This document shows, piece after piece, positions 9,888 to 21,115 of a stretch of 64,000 nt of DNA; positions within the stretch are counted from its first letter, which is position 1; every line of letters starts with the position of its first letter. The notes under the pieces were generated by a model. That model did not search any database and was not told the DNA's origin. It was given only the letters and a program-made list of their open reading frames with translations. A program made the position numbers and the translations under genes. This DNA is from Chimonanthus salicifolius (lineage: Eukaryota; Streptophyta; Magnoliopsida; Laurales; Calycanthaceae). Location: assembly GCA_013350335.1 (NCBI GenBank), contig CM023540.1:3906001-3970000 (forward strand), given 5' to 3'.

Positions 9888-12550
9888 GTCAATTTCATGA
9901 CAAAACCTATAAGCTAACTCAATTACAATCCCACCTTATTACATCTCATTTGAATAAAAAATAATACATTGATTACATGTATATATTCAAATGGAAAACA
10001 AGATTATGATCTTTGCATATTCTTGTTCAGCTTGCTTTAAATTCATGTTTTCATGTTCAAGCACATAAGCAACAAACACTAGAAAATCATTAGAGGGGTT
10101 AGTCCCAAAATATAAATATGCATTCATGGACTAAACTAGATTTTTATTCATGCTCATTTACCATGTTTTCTTAGTGACCAACACTACTCATAGCTTATCC
10201 AAGCTATCAATGTTGAGAAGATTTTCTCCCCCAATTTTCTTTGAGTTTGAAGTCCCAAACTCCAAGCATAGACATTATCTTATGTCCATTAGCTTCTTCA
10301 TATTCCTCCCCTTTATTTCTCTCTCTCTTTAGAGGCCAAACACTTAAGCTTCACCAATTAATCCCCATAATTGGTTTTGATGTCTTATAGTTTCTACTAA
10401 TTTCTCCCCACTTTATCATACTGACAAAGATTAGTAGGAAGACATCGATCGGATTTTAAGCACTCTTCCATGCTTCTTGCATTTAGTGCTTAAATAAGTT
10501 CTGCTCCAACTCATGGTTCTCCTCCATGGCTCAATGCACACTTTTCACCCATCAAAGTTTATTTTCCCCTACACAAGCTAAGTTCCAGCTTAGCTAATTT
10601 CTTCCATGAGTCAAGCTGATTTACCTAGCTTCCATAGAGTATTTTGCCCCATTCTCCAAGCTATTTTCTCAAGCTTTTTTGACTCATCTCCCCCATGGAG
10701 TAGGCTATATTTTCTATCTTCTCCAGATTATTTCCCCCAATAAACTTAGCTTCCTCTAAGTTTATTTCTCTCCAATCTTCCTCTTTCAAGCTTGCATCAG
10801 TCGTCTAGTGACAGGTGCTAATCAACACATATTTTGTGCTCCCCCAAAATCCAAAGATGTGTACAGCCTTAACCCGATCCCTATCTCCCTAACAACCTTC
10901 ATGTTAATCTATTTAATATAATCCATGTCAACAATAGACATGAGATAGAAGACATTCCATCAAATGAGCACACACACTAAATCAAACCATATCATTTCAT
11001 TGATAAAAAATCAGCACACATGGTTTAGGAGGGAGCATCATGGATGTTTTGACAAAATACCAATAATATAGTTTTTCCAAAATATAAAACTTAAAGCATG
11101 AAAAACTATCCTAAGCAGAGCCATCCAAAAGAGGTGATGTTGGAGAGAAAGGGGATTTTCGTCGGGAAGGATTAACGGTTGATCTTCATAATGCAGAGAG
11201 ATCTCCGTGAACACCCTGAGCAAAACTTTGCACTGAAGTCATCGAGCTCATCTAGATGAGCATCGATTTGAGAGACACGAGCTTCCATTTTGCAGATAAA
11301 TCGAATCAGGGGTTGTAACTCAGTTCTTTCAGGTTCACCACTCTCTTGACCTTCAAATGGATTACCCAGGTTGTTGATGTCGTCAGACATAGAGGTGTTA
11401 GCATTTTTTACTTTCACTTCTCCCTCCTCATCATAATTGTCGACAATAGAAATCACTTCTGCTTCGGTTCTCAGGTTTTGTCCAGATTGAGACCTGAGAT
11501 GATATCGACGATTGGATCCAGTCTTAGGGCAGGGATTTTTCTGTGAGGAGTACTCTTAGGAGCAGAGCTCGATTCGGGATTATCCTGTACAAACCTGGGT
11601 GATCTCCTGAGGAAATGGGAGCTGGACTCAGGGATTTTTCTACTGGTTGAAAACCGAGATTTAGCAGTCTCCCTTCTTAACATGGTTGCTTGGTAAGAGC
11701 TGACCAAAGCTTGCCATACCACTAAATCTCACAAACACCGTGACACCATTGCTTCTTGAAGTGAGAGAAGCAAAAACCTTATGGCTTTCAGGCGGAAAAT
11801 TGCTCTAATATGTTCTATCGACTGGTCTAGGCATGGGAGGAGAGGAGGAAATCGCCAGAGCTCAACGGGAGAAGGAATGATGATTTTGAAATAATCTGTC
11901 ATTTTCGCAGAAAAAGACTTTTTAAATTAATCATTCTGACTCATCTACAGGCCGTGGCCAACGACCTGTCTGTGTCGATATGTCGATAAGTATTTCAAAA
12001 TAGAACCGATATGTTTGTTCCTCAGACCAGTCTATCGTTCGACCTGGATTCCTTTTGTTTGGAGGATGAAGGGGCGGGGGCGGGGGCGGGGGGGGGCGGA
12101 GGGGGAGAGAGGCAGGGGGTTTCTTGCGATGTTCATAGTTCATAAAGTTTTGCTTATACACTTTTCAATGCCGGTGTAGATACATACATTTACACAGGTT
12201 TTGTGCCATTAGGAGATTCAACACATCCTTTTGAAGATAGGCACACAACATGGATTACAAATCTCTTTTCCTGATCCAAACCAATCCAAATACGTTGGGC
12301 ACATTTAATATACTAATTCAAACATATTTCCCAAGTGTGTGATGTCATGAGATGTGGCATCTCCAGACTTTAGCAAAGGCAAAATGTTCTATAACATAAC
12401 TCATTTCACATAATGTATAAAATAATGGATATTGGAATGAGACACTTAAGCACACAGACCATACATTCATTTCACATTTTGAATACATTAATCATGCATA
12501 TGGGAATGAAGTATGATGCTACCCACACAACTCTCATTCTGTTATCATGT
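9888..12550 (-). other. Internal region of the split copia-like element, with degraded extra ORF
   Basis: 9888-10900 is the AT-rich 3' untranslated part, collinear with 51383-52152 and carrying CTCCCCC motifs (minus-strand GGGGGAG) as in the + copy at 5421-6132. At 11172-11722, in two minus-strand pieces, a weak ORF relic includes SPRFVQDNPESSSAPKSTPH and LQPLIRFICKMEARVSQIDA. By position it should match the extra ORF at 3772-5420, but I cannot show similarity by eye. 11931-12161 reads minus-strand KRNPGRTIDWSEEQTYRFYF, of which a copy recurs near 63020-63085. 12170-12550 is AT-rich and has no visible gene. Confidence 0.45.
12071..12119 (+). repeat. G-rich tract with potential G-quadruplex
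   Basis: Runs of 4, 5, 5 and 9 G separated by single C bases are followed by further G5 runs. On the minus strand this produces an artificial polyproline reading frame. It lies within the copia-like internal region; the other copy near 63075 has no such expansion. Confidence 0.8.
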
Positions 12551-15500
12551 TGTAACACCCCAGATTTTTCTTACTTATGAATATATTGGAATAGTCCATT
12601 TGAATTGTGAATTAACGGAATTTGAGATTTAAAAAGTGGAAATTGACATTAGATGAGCAAGAAATATATCAATTACCCAATTAAGACCCAATGGATCATT
12701 GGTGAGCTTGATTTTAAAGTAATTGGGTAAGTTTAAAGTAAATGGGTCAATTACCCAATTAAGACCTAATGGGTCATAGATGAGCTTAATTTTAAACTAA
12801 ATGGGTATGCTTAATTAAATTATTTGAAGTGGATAATTAATGTATTTAATGCATTAAAATCTACCTCATCAAGTGAGGTGGCATGTGAGTGATGTGGCAT
12901 GCATGTCATCACATGGAAATCAACTAAGCAATGTGCCACATCATCAAGTGACATGGCCAAGATGGGACCCAAGTTTCATGTGGTGATGTATGGCCGGCCA
13001 TGTCATGGTTGACTTGGTCAACCACTAGTGAGTTCAATTGAGTTAAGGTATTGTTGAGTTGAGAAGATGAGGAGTTTCCATCTCAAGGGGACTCGTTGGA
13101 AGTCAAAGACGTTTCTTGGTTTAAGCCAAGGGTCTCCTTGGTTAAACCAAGGGCCACATTGGTTGGACAAAGCTTAATGAGGGAGAGTGAAGGGTCTAAG
13201 GTGGTTATACAAAAAGACACAAACCAAGGGGCACTCCACACCCCTTGGCTGACTCCTCCTCTTGCACACAAGAGTTTTCATCCACTCCTCTCCTCTCTCT
13301 CTCCCACCTCTACCTCTATACTTGGAGACTTAGAAGAGCAAATAAAGAAGAAGAATGATTAAGGAAGAAAAAATAGATCAAAAAGAAAAGAAGGAGACGG
13401 GAAGAAGGTATGTTTAAGACTTAATAACATAATAATGAATCCAAGGAAACCATATGTTTGGCCATGGTGTGACCGAACCCATGGGTTCCATGATTGGTTG
13501 AAATGGATGGCCAAATTGTGTTAAGGCCATGTTGTTGGAAATCCATCCAAGAAATGGTAATGGGTTGAAACAACCATAAGGTGATATTCAAATCCATGCT
13601 ATAATACTAAGAACTGAATGAATTATGGAAAAGGCTCTAGCCTTGGCTAGAGGATAGAGTAAAGTTACTAAATGAAGTATGGAAAATGAAATCCAAGTTT
13701 AAATAATGATAAGAATGAATTTTATGGAGAAGGGTTGTACAAGATGTGCAAACATAGAGGACTGACAAAAAGTCAATAGACTGAATCTCAGGATTCAGTC
13801 GATTAAAAGTGTGTTGGTCAAGCACACAAGGGATATCTGGGTGTTTCAGCAGGCTGAATCTTGTGATTCAGTCGACTGAAAATGTATAGACCGAGCACAT
13901 AAGGGATGGCTGGGTGTTTCAGCCGGCTGAATCTTATGATTCAGTCGACTGAAAGTACACTGGCTAAACTGGACGAACACACAAATGATTTGATCCAAAG
14001 TCAGCCGACTGAATCTATGATTCAGTCGACTGAATGTGTACTGTCCGATAACACATAAGATTTGACCCAAAAGTCAGTCAAATGAATCTATTCAGTCAAC
14101 TAAAATTTTAGGGGTCAAGTGTATACAGTTCATAGTTGTGTTTTCAGCCGATTCAGTCGACTGAAAGCTTGCGGTAAAGCACAAATGGTATTTAGGTGAG
14201 ATTCAGTCGACTGAATTGAGAAGTTTGATTTTTGGATGATTTTCCAGATGCCTCCGTCTATCTGGTAGGATGTAAGGAGTGATGAAATTAAAATGGAAAA
14301 ATGAATTAATATATATATGTGATTGAATTTAATAAGGTAAAGAGATTCGCAAAGGGGTTGTGATTCGTTTCACATGATCGTTAACATTATCTTCAGAAGA
14401 TAGCAATGATAGTTTATTGCCATTGGTAGGACTCATACCTAATTGAAAACACTGTGGAATATGATATGATACTGATTTTTATTCCAAATATGATGATTAC
14501 TTTGGTTAAACAAATTGTATATGTCTATGAACTGTTTTTCAATGATATTATGTATTTTGAAATGAAATGGCATTCTTGCATGTACAACCTCATGCATGGC
14601 ATGGGAGGGAATACATATGACCAACAAGCCAAGTTCTAAGCAGTCCGGACATAACTTGGGCTTGAGACTAGCTTTTATGAAGCTATGTGAACTGCTGAGA
14701 TTTGGCATTGTCTGGGTTTGATATAAATAGGTACGGCGTAATTTGGGCCAAAGAGCTCCTGGGAAGGTACGGAAACCCTACCCAAAGGGGGTAGTCCACA
14801 CACCATCGGTAATTCCGATTAATTTGTGGATGGGTATACAGTGACCTGGTGGTTGCCGCTACAAAATACTGTGGACGTAATTGGTCAAGTGAACCTTAAT
14901 ATGGCGATTTATCAAGGAAGCCATTGATATTTATTTATGATGTGATTTGATATGGAAATTGGGTGAGAGATCATTTGGCATTGACACCCATGACATGACA
15001 CATGTATTAGCATGATTTTGATATGACCATCATGCACTGTTTTCAATACTTATAAGTTGTTTTACAAATATGACATGATATATATACCCTTGATTTATAT
15101 TATTCCTGTGTACCATAACCCTACTTGAAATACCTACTGGGCATGTTGACTAATGCCCTATTTCTACCCTATAGATGATGGAACATGGAATGGTAATGAA
15201 AAGGGCGATGGACCAGAAGGGAGTCAAGCATAGGAGCTTGAGAAGTTTATGTTTAAAGTACTTAGTTTTATTTTCAATGATGCATTGGGAGAATTATATT
15301 TTGGATTGTAATAACTTAGACTTATTTGCTTTGGTTTGATAATATTTATGTTTCATTTTAAATATATAGTGATTGGTTTCCTTGCCTTATAACAACATGT
15401 ATATGAATAGTATTCTATTCGTATAAATAATTCCGCAAGCATTCAAAAAAACGGGTGAAATGTTTTAGTGGCTTTCGTCCACGCACATGCGATAGTGGCC

Positions 15501-15626
15501 AGTTAAGGGTCGGGTTTTGGAAACTCGGACTTGACTCGCATCATGATGTCCCGTCTCTCTCACTCTCATTTTTTTAAAAAAAAATATACTCTGATTTATG
15601 CAAGTGAAAAAGGGTGGGGCGTTACA
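12551..15626 (+). mobile_element. Solo gypsy LTR with TTCAGTCGACTGAA array
   Basis: It starts TGTAACACCCCAGATTTTTC and ends GGGGCGTTACA (3076 bp), flanked by exact 5-bp duplications CATGT at 12546-12550 and 15627-15631. No internal region is present, so it is a solo LTR left by LTR-LTR recombination. It has the family backbone: W-box dyad (about 13004-13023), the GGTAGGACTCATACC dyad (about 14424-14440), CATGCATGGCATGGGAGG (about 14591), ATACCTACTGGGC and TAACTAATGCCC-like blocks (about 15130), AGCATAGGAGCTTGAG (about 15226) and CCAGTTAAGGGTCGG (about 15500). Its palindrome array has a different core from most other LTRs here. Confidence 0.93.
13779..14216 (+). repeat. TTCAGTCGACTGAA palindrome array
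   Basis: Pairs of the 14-bp palindrome, or one-sided variants, are separated by about 7 nt, for example CAGCCGACTGAATC then TATGATTCAGTCGACTGAA near 14003-14035. Pairs recur near 13779, 13849, 13921, 14003, 14075, 14144 and 14201, roughly every 70-80 bp. Many units contain GTCGAC. The array replaces the GGCCGAACC array found at this LTR position elsewhere. Confidence 0.85.
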
Positions 15627-15706
15627 CATGTTATTACCCAAAACATGATAAACTCTTTTACCATTCTTTCAAGCATACTCCAATGAGGTTCATTCTTGAG
15701 AAGAGC
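15627..15706 (-). other. Copia-like internal fragment between two solo LTRs
   Basis: These 80 bp continue 12550 (after CATGT) and resume at 23384 (after AGAGC). They are part of the interrupted element and carry no recognisable feature. Confidence 0.6.
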
Positions 15707-16410
15707 TGTAACGCCCGCCCTTTTTCACTATGCTACTTAGCCGAAAATCAGAGTATATATATATATATATTTATTTTTTTTATTAAAGAGTGACAAAGAG
15801 CGCAGAACGTCACGACGCGAGTTAAGTCTGAGCTTCCACAGTCCGGCCCTTAACTGGCCAACCCTACGTGTGCGTGGAACTAAGTCAACGAAGGACGGTT
15901 CACACGTAGAAAGTAAGTTTGCGGAATATTTAACCAAATGTGGAATTATAATAGAGTTTATCCTACCAATTTTAGATAGCAAGGAAGTTACATCACTTAA
16001 TTAATAATAACACCTCAAAATTATAATGTCCAACATAAAGTCCAACCCATAGCAAGTAACCTAAAATATTACAGTCCAACGAGCTAAGTTACTCAAATTA
16101 CATTTCCAAAATAAACTTAAGTAAATAAACTAGCTCGCTCCTCCAAGCTCCTATGCTTGGCTCCGGTCACTTCCTTCATTTCCTCCATTTCCTGCGTCAT
16201 CATCTAAGGTGGAAGTAGGGCGTTAAACAACGCGCCCAGTAGGTACTCCGAGTAGGGCCAACACATGGATTAGTGATAACAAAACACATAGGTAATAGTA
16301 TATCAAAACCATGCAATTAAATACAATGCCATGCAACGGATGTCATATGCCATGCGTCCCACCCATCATCCATATCACCATCATACAATGTCCCTCTTGA
16401 TGGAAAAGCC

Positions 16411-16733
16411 ACATCAAGATAATTATAAACACATAGTAACCTTCTTGTTTGAATAGCCTCATCAAGATAATCATAAACATATAGTAACCTTCTTGTTTGG
16501 ATAGCCTCATCAAGATAATCATAAACACATAGTAACCTTCTTGTTTGAACAGCCTCATCAAGATTATCATAAACACATAGTAACCTTCTTGTTTGGATAA
16601 CCTCATCAAGATAATCATAAACACATAGTAACCTTCTTGTTTGGATAACCTCGTTAAGATAATCATAAACACATATTAACCTTCTTGTTTGGATAGCCTC
16701 ATCAAGATAATCATACACATAGTATCCCCATGT
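16411..16733 (-). repeat. 48-bp tandem repeat, about 6.7 units
   Basis: Units start at 16411, 16459, 16507, 16555, 16603, 16651 and 16699, each beginning CATCAAGATAATCATAAAC and including AGTAACCTTCTTGTTTG. Because 48 is a multiple of three, open frames of up to 133 codons arise with a 16-residue repeat; I regard them as artefacts. The repeat sits where the other LTRs have the minisatellite, and a single CCCCGATGGAGCATGGACTC unit follows at about 16748. Confidence 0.9.
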
Positions 16734-17094
16734 ATGTTTATCGGTCGCCCCGATGGAGCATGGACTCCGGTTTCATTTCATCCCTCCCATGCTATGCATG
16801 AGATGTAAGTACAATATGCCATATAATAATATTACGAACCATAGCATTAAATCCCATCTTAAAACATGTCATTTGATTACCAAAATAAATCAAGTAAAAT
16901 ATTCATATACACATAATCCATGGCTTACAATGAGGTAGGAATCCTACCAAATACCAACTAGTGTTCCTTTGCGTTTCCGTCCAAGAATTTGGTCACCAAT
17001 TGCGCACCGCTTGCGATGTCCCCGTTACCTTATTACCATCAACAAATTAAACCATGATTCAACGATGCCTAAGTCCACCATACATGTCTTAGTG

Positions 17095-18111
17095 GGGTTC
17101 GGCCATACACCATGGCCGAACCTCACTAATTAGGTTTTTGGGTCCCTTTTTGATCCTTAGATTATTTTAATCATGTGAGTCTAAAAACTAGCAATCCTAT
17201 GCTTCATTTATCCAGCAAATAAGATCCTTATTACAAGCCCCTAAGTCCACAAACATCCCCCATGGGGTTCGGCCATATACCGTGGCCGAACCCATGGTTC
17301 TTCATTTTTGGCCTTATTTACATTTTTGCCACTCCTCCTTTCCATGGCTAAGCTCTTATTTTTATTTTTACATCCTTAGGTTCCTAACTGATCCATAAAC
17401 ATGGATCCATGATTGATTCATTAACCATGATATAAAATCATTAAAATCAGCCATTTACTTAACCTAATTCCCATTCATTTAAACACATGCATAGACCTTA
17501 ACTTAGCCCATAAAATGGCTCACAAATGGGTCATGGGTTCGGCCATACACCATGGCCGAACCCATGATGTCTTTTCCTCACTTTTCCTTGGGTCTTTTAC
17601 TACATTTAGATCCACCACAAGGTCCCTTCTTGAGGGGATTCCATCATACATTTAGATCATCATTTTTTATCATCATTAGGTACATTTTTTAGTCCATTAA
17701 CTTAACCATATTCCCCATCACCTCTAGGGTTCCAAACACATCTAAGTTCACCAAAATCTCTCCATGGGGTTCGGCCATACAACATGGCCGAACCCATGGT
17801 CCATGGTTTATCATTATTTCCACCCTTTTAAAACATTATTTACAATACTTAAAATCCATTTAAAACTATCAACATTCTTCATCATCTTCCATCTTTTCAC
17901 CCTTTAAAATTATTAGTACACCTCCATGGGGTTCGGCCATACATCATGGCCGAACCCTATGGTTCATCATCTTCCTTAAAAATCCACATCCAATGGTTAG
18001 ATTCACTTGATGGGGTTCGGCCATATACCATGGCCGAACCTCATCCAATCCATTGTCCTTATGATCCACATACATGGAACCCTAGGGTTTGGCCATGCAA
18101 AGGCCAAACCA
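17095..18111 (-). repeat. GGCCGAACC hairpin array (7 units, one more at 21820-21848)
   Basis: Units near 17095-17128, 17264-17295, 17535-17566, 17765-17795, 17928-17961, 18012-18042 and 18086-18111. The eighth lies across the inserted LTR at 21820-21848. On the element's sense strand the loop usually reads GGTGT or a close variant. The units at 18086 and 21820 are shorter, with a loop such as GCAA and imperfect arms. Confidence 0.85.
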
Positions 18112-19465
18112 TAAATCTTAGACCATACATCTTATTTTAGTCATGCATGGGATCCTTGTAATAGCCCGGAATCTTTTAATCAATATATATGTGGATATTA
18201 TTTATTTTAATGATGGAGATTGTAAATTTGATGGAATAAATGGTGAATGGATCAAAATATGGACAATGGCCCAAGTATGGTCCAATGGACCATGGATTGG
18301 ATTAAATTCATTAAAAATGGTCAATGATGGTTAATTGGGCCAAAGATGGTTAAATTGGGCTCAATACCCATTTGGGACCCAATGGGTCAAGATGATTTAA
18401 GCTCTAAGGTAAGTGGGTAGGAGGTGAATGTAATTGGGCCACGGGCCCAATGGTGATCCAATAAGTGGGAATGGATGGAATGGGTTTAAATCACCTAAGT
18501 TAATGTTAATATGATCAAGGTGACATGGCCGAATGGGACCCACCTCCACCTCACCAAGTGAGGTGGCGTGTGGACCAAGGATTGGTGGGGCCGGCCACCA
18601 TGGTTGAATTGGTCAACCATGGGTGGATACATGGAGGGAATTTAAGGAAATGTAATGAGATTAAATAAGAAATAATTAACCTAAGTTAAGGATTTAATTA
18701 ATCACATTAGTTAAGTTGGTCAAATGGTCAAATGGAAGACCAAAACCATTTCATCTCCAAAGGCCAAAACCGTTGGCTTAGTGGTGGTTTTATCTCAACT
18801 ACCACCACTAAGCACATTAGCCCATGTTGGTTGGTGGGAGAATTAATGGTTGAGTGTAGTCTAAGAAACCAAAAGGAGATGGTTTTCATCTCATCTCTCA
18901 AATCCCACTCTTATCTCACTCTCTTCCTCTCTTTCTCCCTCTCATTGCCATCCCTCACTCAAGGAGAAAAGAAGAAGAAAAACTAAGAAGAGAAGAAGAG
19001 AAGAAAAGAGAGGAAAAGTACAAGCATATGCCACCACTCCAAGATCAAGGCTTAGTATCTTCTTTCTCACCATCTCCTCCTCTACCTCTCTCAAACACAC
19101 CCCATGTTGGCCGAACCAAGCATTGGGGATACCATTGATCAAGCTCATCTTGGCTGACCAACCAAGGAGAAGAAGAAGGAGAAAGGCCAAGGAGTCTAAG
19201 AGGAGAAAGAAAAATCGGAGGAGCCGTCAGATTGTAAGTATCTCTAAACAAGATATTAAGTTTTTATGGTTTAAAAATGGAATCCATTTCTTAGATGGTG
19301 GCCAAAAATATCATGGGCCTTGGATTTAAAATCCATCCAAAAGATGAAGTGAGAAATGGACAAAATGGGAAGGGGAGATTAAGAAAAATAAATGCATGTA
19401 TAAAGGACATTATGTATTAATTAAGCATGGATGTATGTAATTTTTGGAAAGAACCATGGACCATA

Positions 19466-20569
19466 GGGTTCGACCATGTAGTATGGCCGAACCCCATGGT
19501 AGGTGATTAAGTGATTTTAATGAGGTTATAAAGAATGGAAGCCATGGAGGATGATTTATGATTGTTAGGGTTTTAATGATTAAATGTGGTAATTTTTAAA
19601 GGGATTGTAAATGAGGAAATTTATGGGAGATGTGAATGATTTTTAATGGCCTAAAAAAGCATGGATGAGGATGAACCCTATGGTAATGTAATGGTGGTTT
19701 TAAATGGGTTTAAAAGGATGGAGAACATGGAGTAATGTATTAATGAATTGGAGGCTTAAAAGGGTCATATGTTTGTAAAATTTAAAGGGTTCTTAGTGAA
19801 GAAATTCATGGAAGGTATTAATGATTTTTAATGGCCTCAAAGGTGGTAGAGGAAGATGAACCATGAACCATGGGTTCGGCCATGGTGTATGGCCGAACCC
19901 TATGGTGATGTATTTGGAATTTTAATGGGTGTAAAATATGAAAAAAATAATGGAGAATATTGGTAGCCTTGATGGACCCAAAAATATACTTAATGATGAT
20001 TTAAAATGGTGATTTAAAGGTATGATTTAAACCCCCTCATGGAGGGACTTATTTTGAATCTAAATGTGGTAAATAGGCCTAAGAAAAATGGGTAAAAGAC
20101 ATCATGGGTTCGGCCATGGTGTATGGCCGAACCCATGACCCATTTTACAAGCCAATTGATGGGCTAAGTATGGAGCTAAGTATGTGATTAATTAATGGGA
20201 TTAGGGTAATTAAGTGGCTGATTTTTTATGATGTTGTGTCATGGATAATAAGTCATTAACGGATCCAAGTCTATGGATCAATTATGGGCCTAAGAATAGA
20301 GGAATGAAATGAGAATTTAACCATGGAGGAAGAGTGGCAAAACCGTAAATAATGGCCAAATTCAAGAACCATGGGTTCGGCCATGGTACATGGCCGAACC
20401 CCATGGGAGATGTCATAGACTTATGGGCTCTAAGTAACAACCTTATGTGTGATTAATAAAGCCTAGGGTGCTGGTTTTTAGACTCATGTAATTAAAATAA
20501 TTAATGGATTAAATGGGACCCACAAACCTAGTTAGTGAGGTTCGGCCATGGTGTATGGCCGAACCCCGC
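19466..20569 (+). repeat. GGCCGAACC hairpin array, 5 units
   Basis: Units near 19466-19498 (one arm GGTTCGACCAT), 19872-19903, 20105-20135, 20373-20404 and 20537-20569. Loops read TGTAG, GGTGT, GGTGT, GGTAC and GGTGT on the sense strand. Confidence 0.85.
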
Positions 20570-20968
20570 CAAGGTATGATTAATGGATTTAAATGGTTAA
20601 AAACATGGGCTGATTATTCGTATGTAATAAGGTATCGGATATCACAAGCGGTGCGTGTATCGGTGACCGGATTATCGGACGGAAATGTAAGAGGACATTA
20701 GTCGGTATTCGGTAGGATTCCTACCTTTTTGTAAGCCATGGATTTTGTGTTGTGTGATGGTTTCTTGATTTATTTTTGATAATTATATGATTTATCTTAT
20801 GATGGGTTTTAAGGCTATGAATTATATGTTAATGCTATGAATTATATTTTAAGGTTATGCATTATATGTAAAAGCTATGAATTATATATTAAGGCTATGA
20901 GTTATATATATTACATAGCATAATGCATTTACATCTCATGCATGGTATGGGCAGGAAAATAAAGAAAT

Positions 20969-21115
20969 TGGAGTCCATGCTCCGTCGGGGCGACCGAGAA
21001 GCAAACATGGGGATATCTTGATGTGTTGAGATATAACCGGAGTCCATGCTCCGTCGGGGTGACCGAGAAGCAAACATGGGGATATCTTGATGAGGTTTTT
21101 CCATCAAGGGGGACT
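20969..21115 (+). repeat. LTR minisatellite, two units
   Basis: Copies of GGAGTCCATGCTCCGTCGGG followed by GACCGAGAAGCAAACATGGG and ATATCTTGATG start near 20970 and 21041. It has the same position and core as 29425-29590, 57345-57462 and 63863-64000. Confidence 0.85.

Noticed and set aside
11931..12161. Proline-rich minus-strand ORF
   Set aside because: The polyproline comes from the G-rich tract. The flanking residues are part of a decayed retroelement region with a second copy near 63020.
12551..15626. Palindromes interpreted as MITE terminal repeats
   Set aside because: Units are too short and close together, have no own target duplications, and the whole segment is bounded by one LTR-type TSD.
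16317..16718. 133-codon minus-strand ORF with a regular 16-residue repeat
   Set aside because: It is generated by the 48-bp tandem repeat inside a solo LTR; several frames stay open at once and there is no gene context.
17095..18111. Hairpin arrays taken as a CRISPR array
   Set aside because: Repeats are palindromic units at irregular spacing with no constant spacer length and no cas genes, in a window full of plant-type LTR elements.
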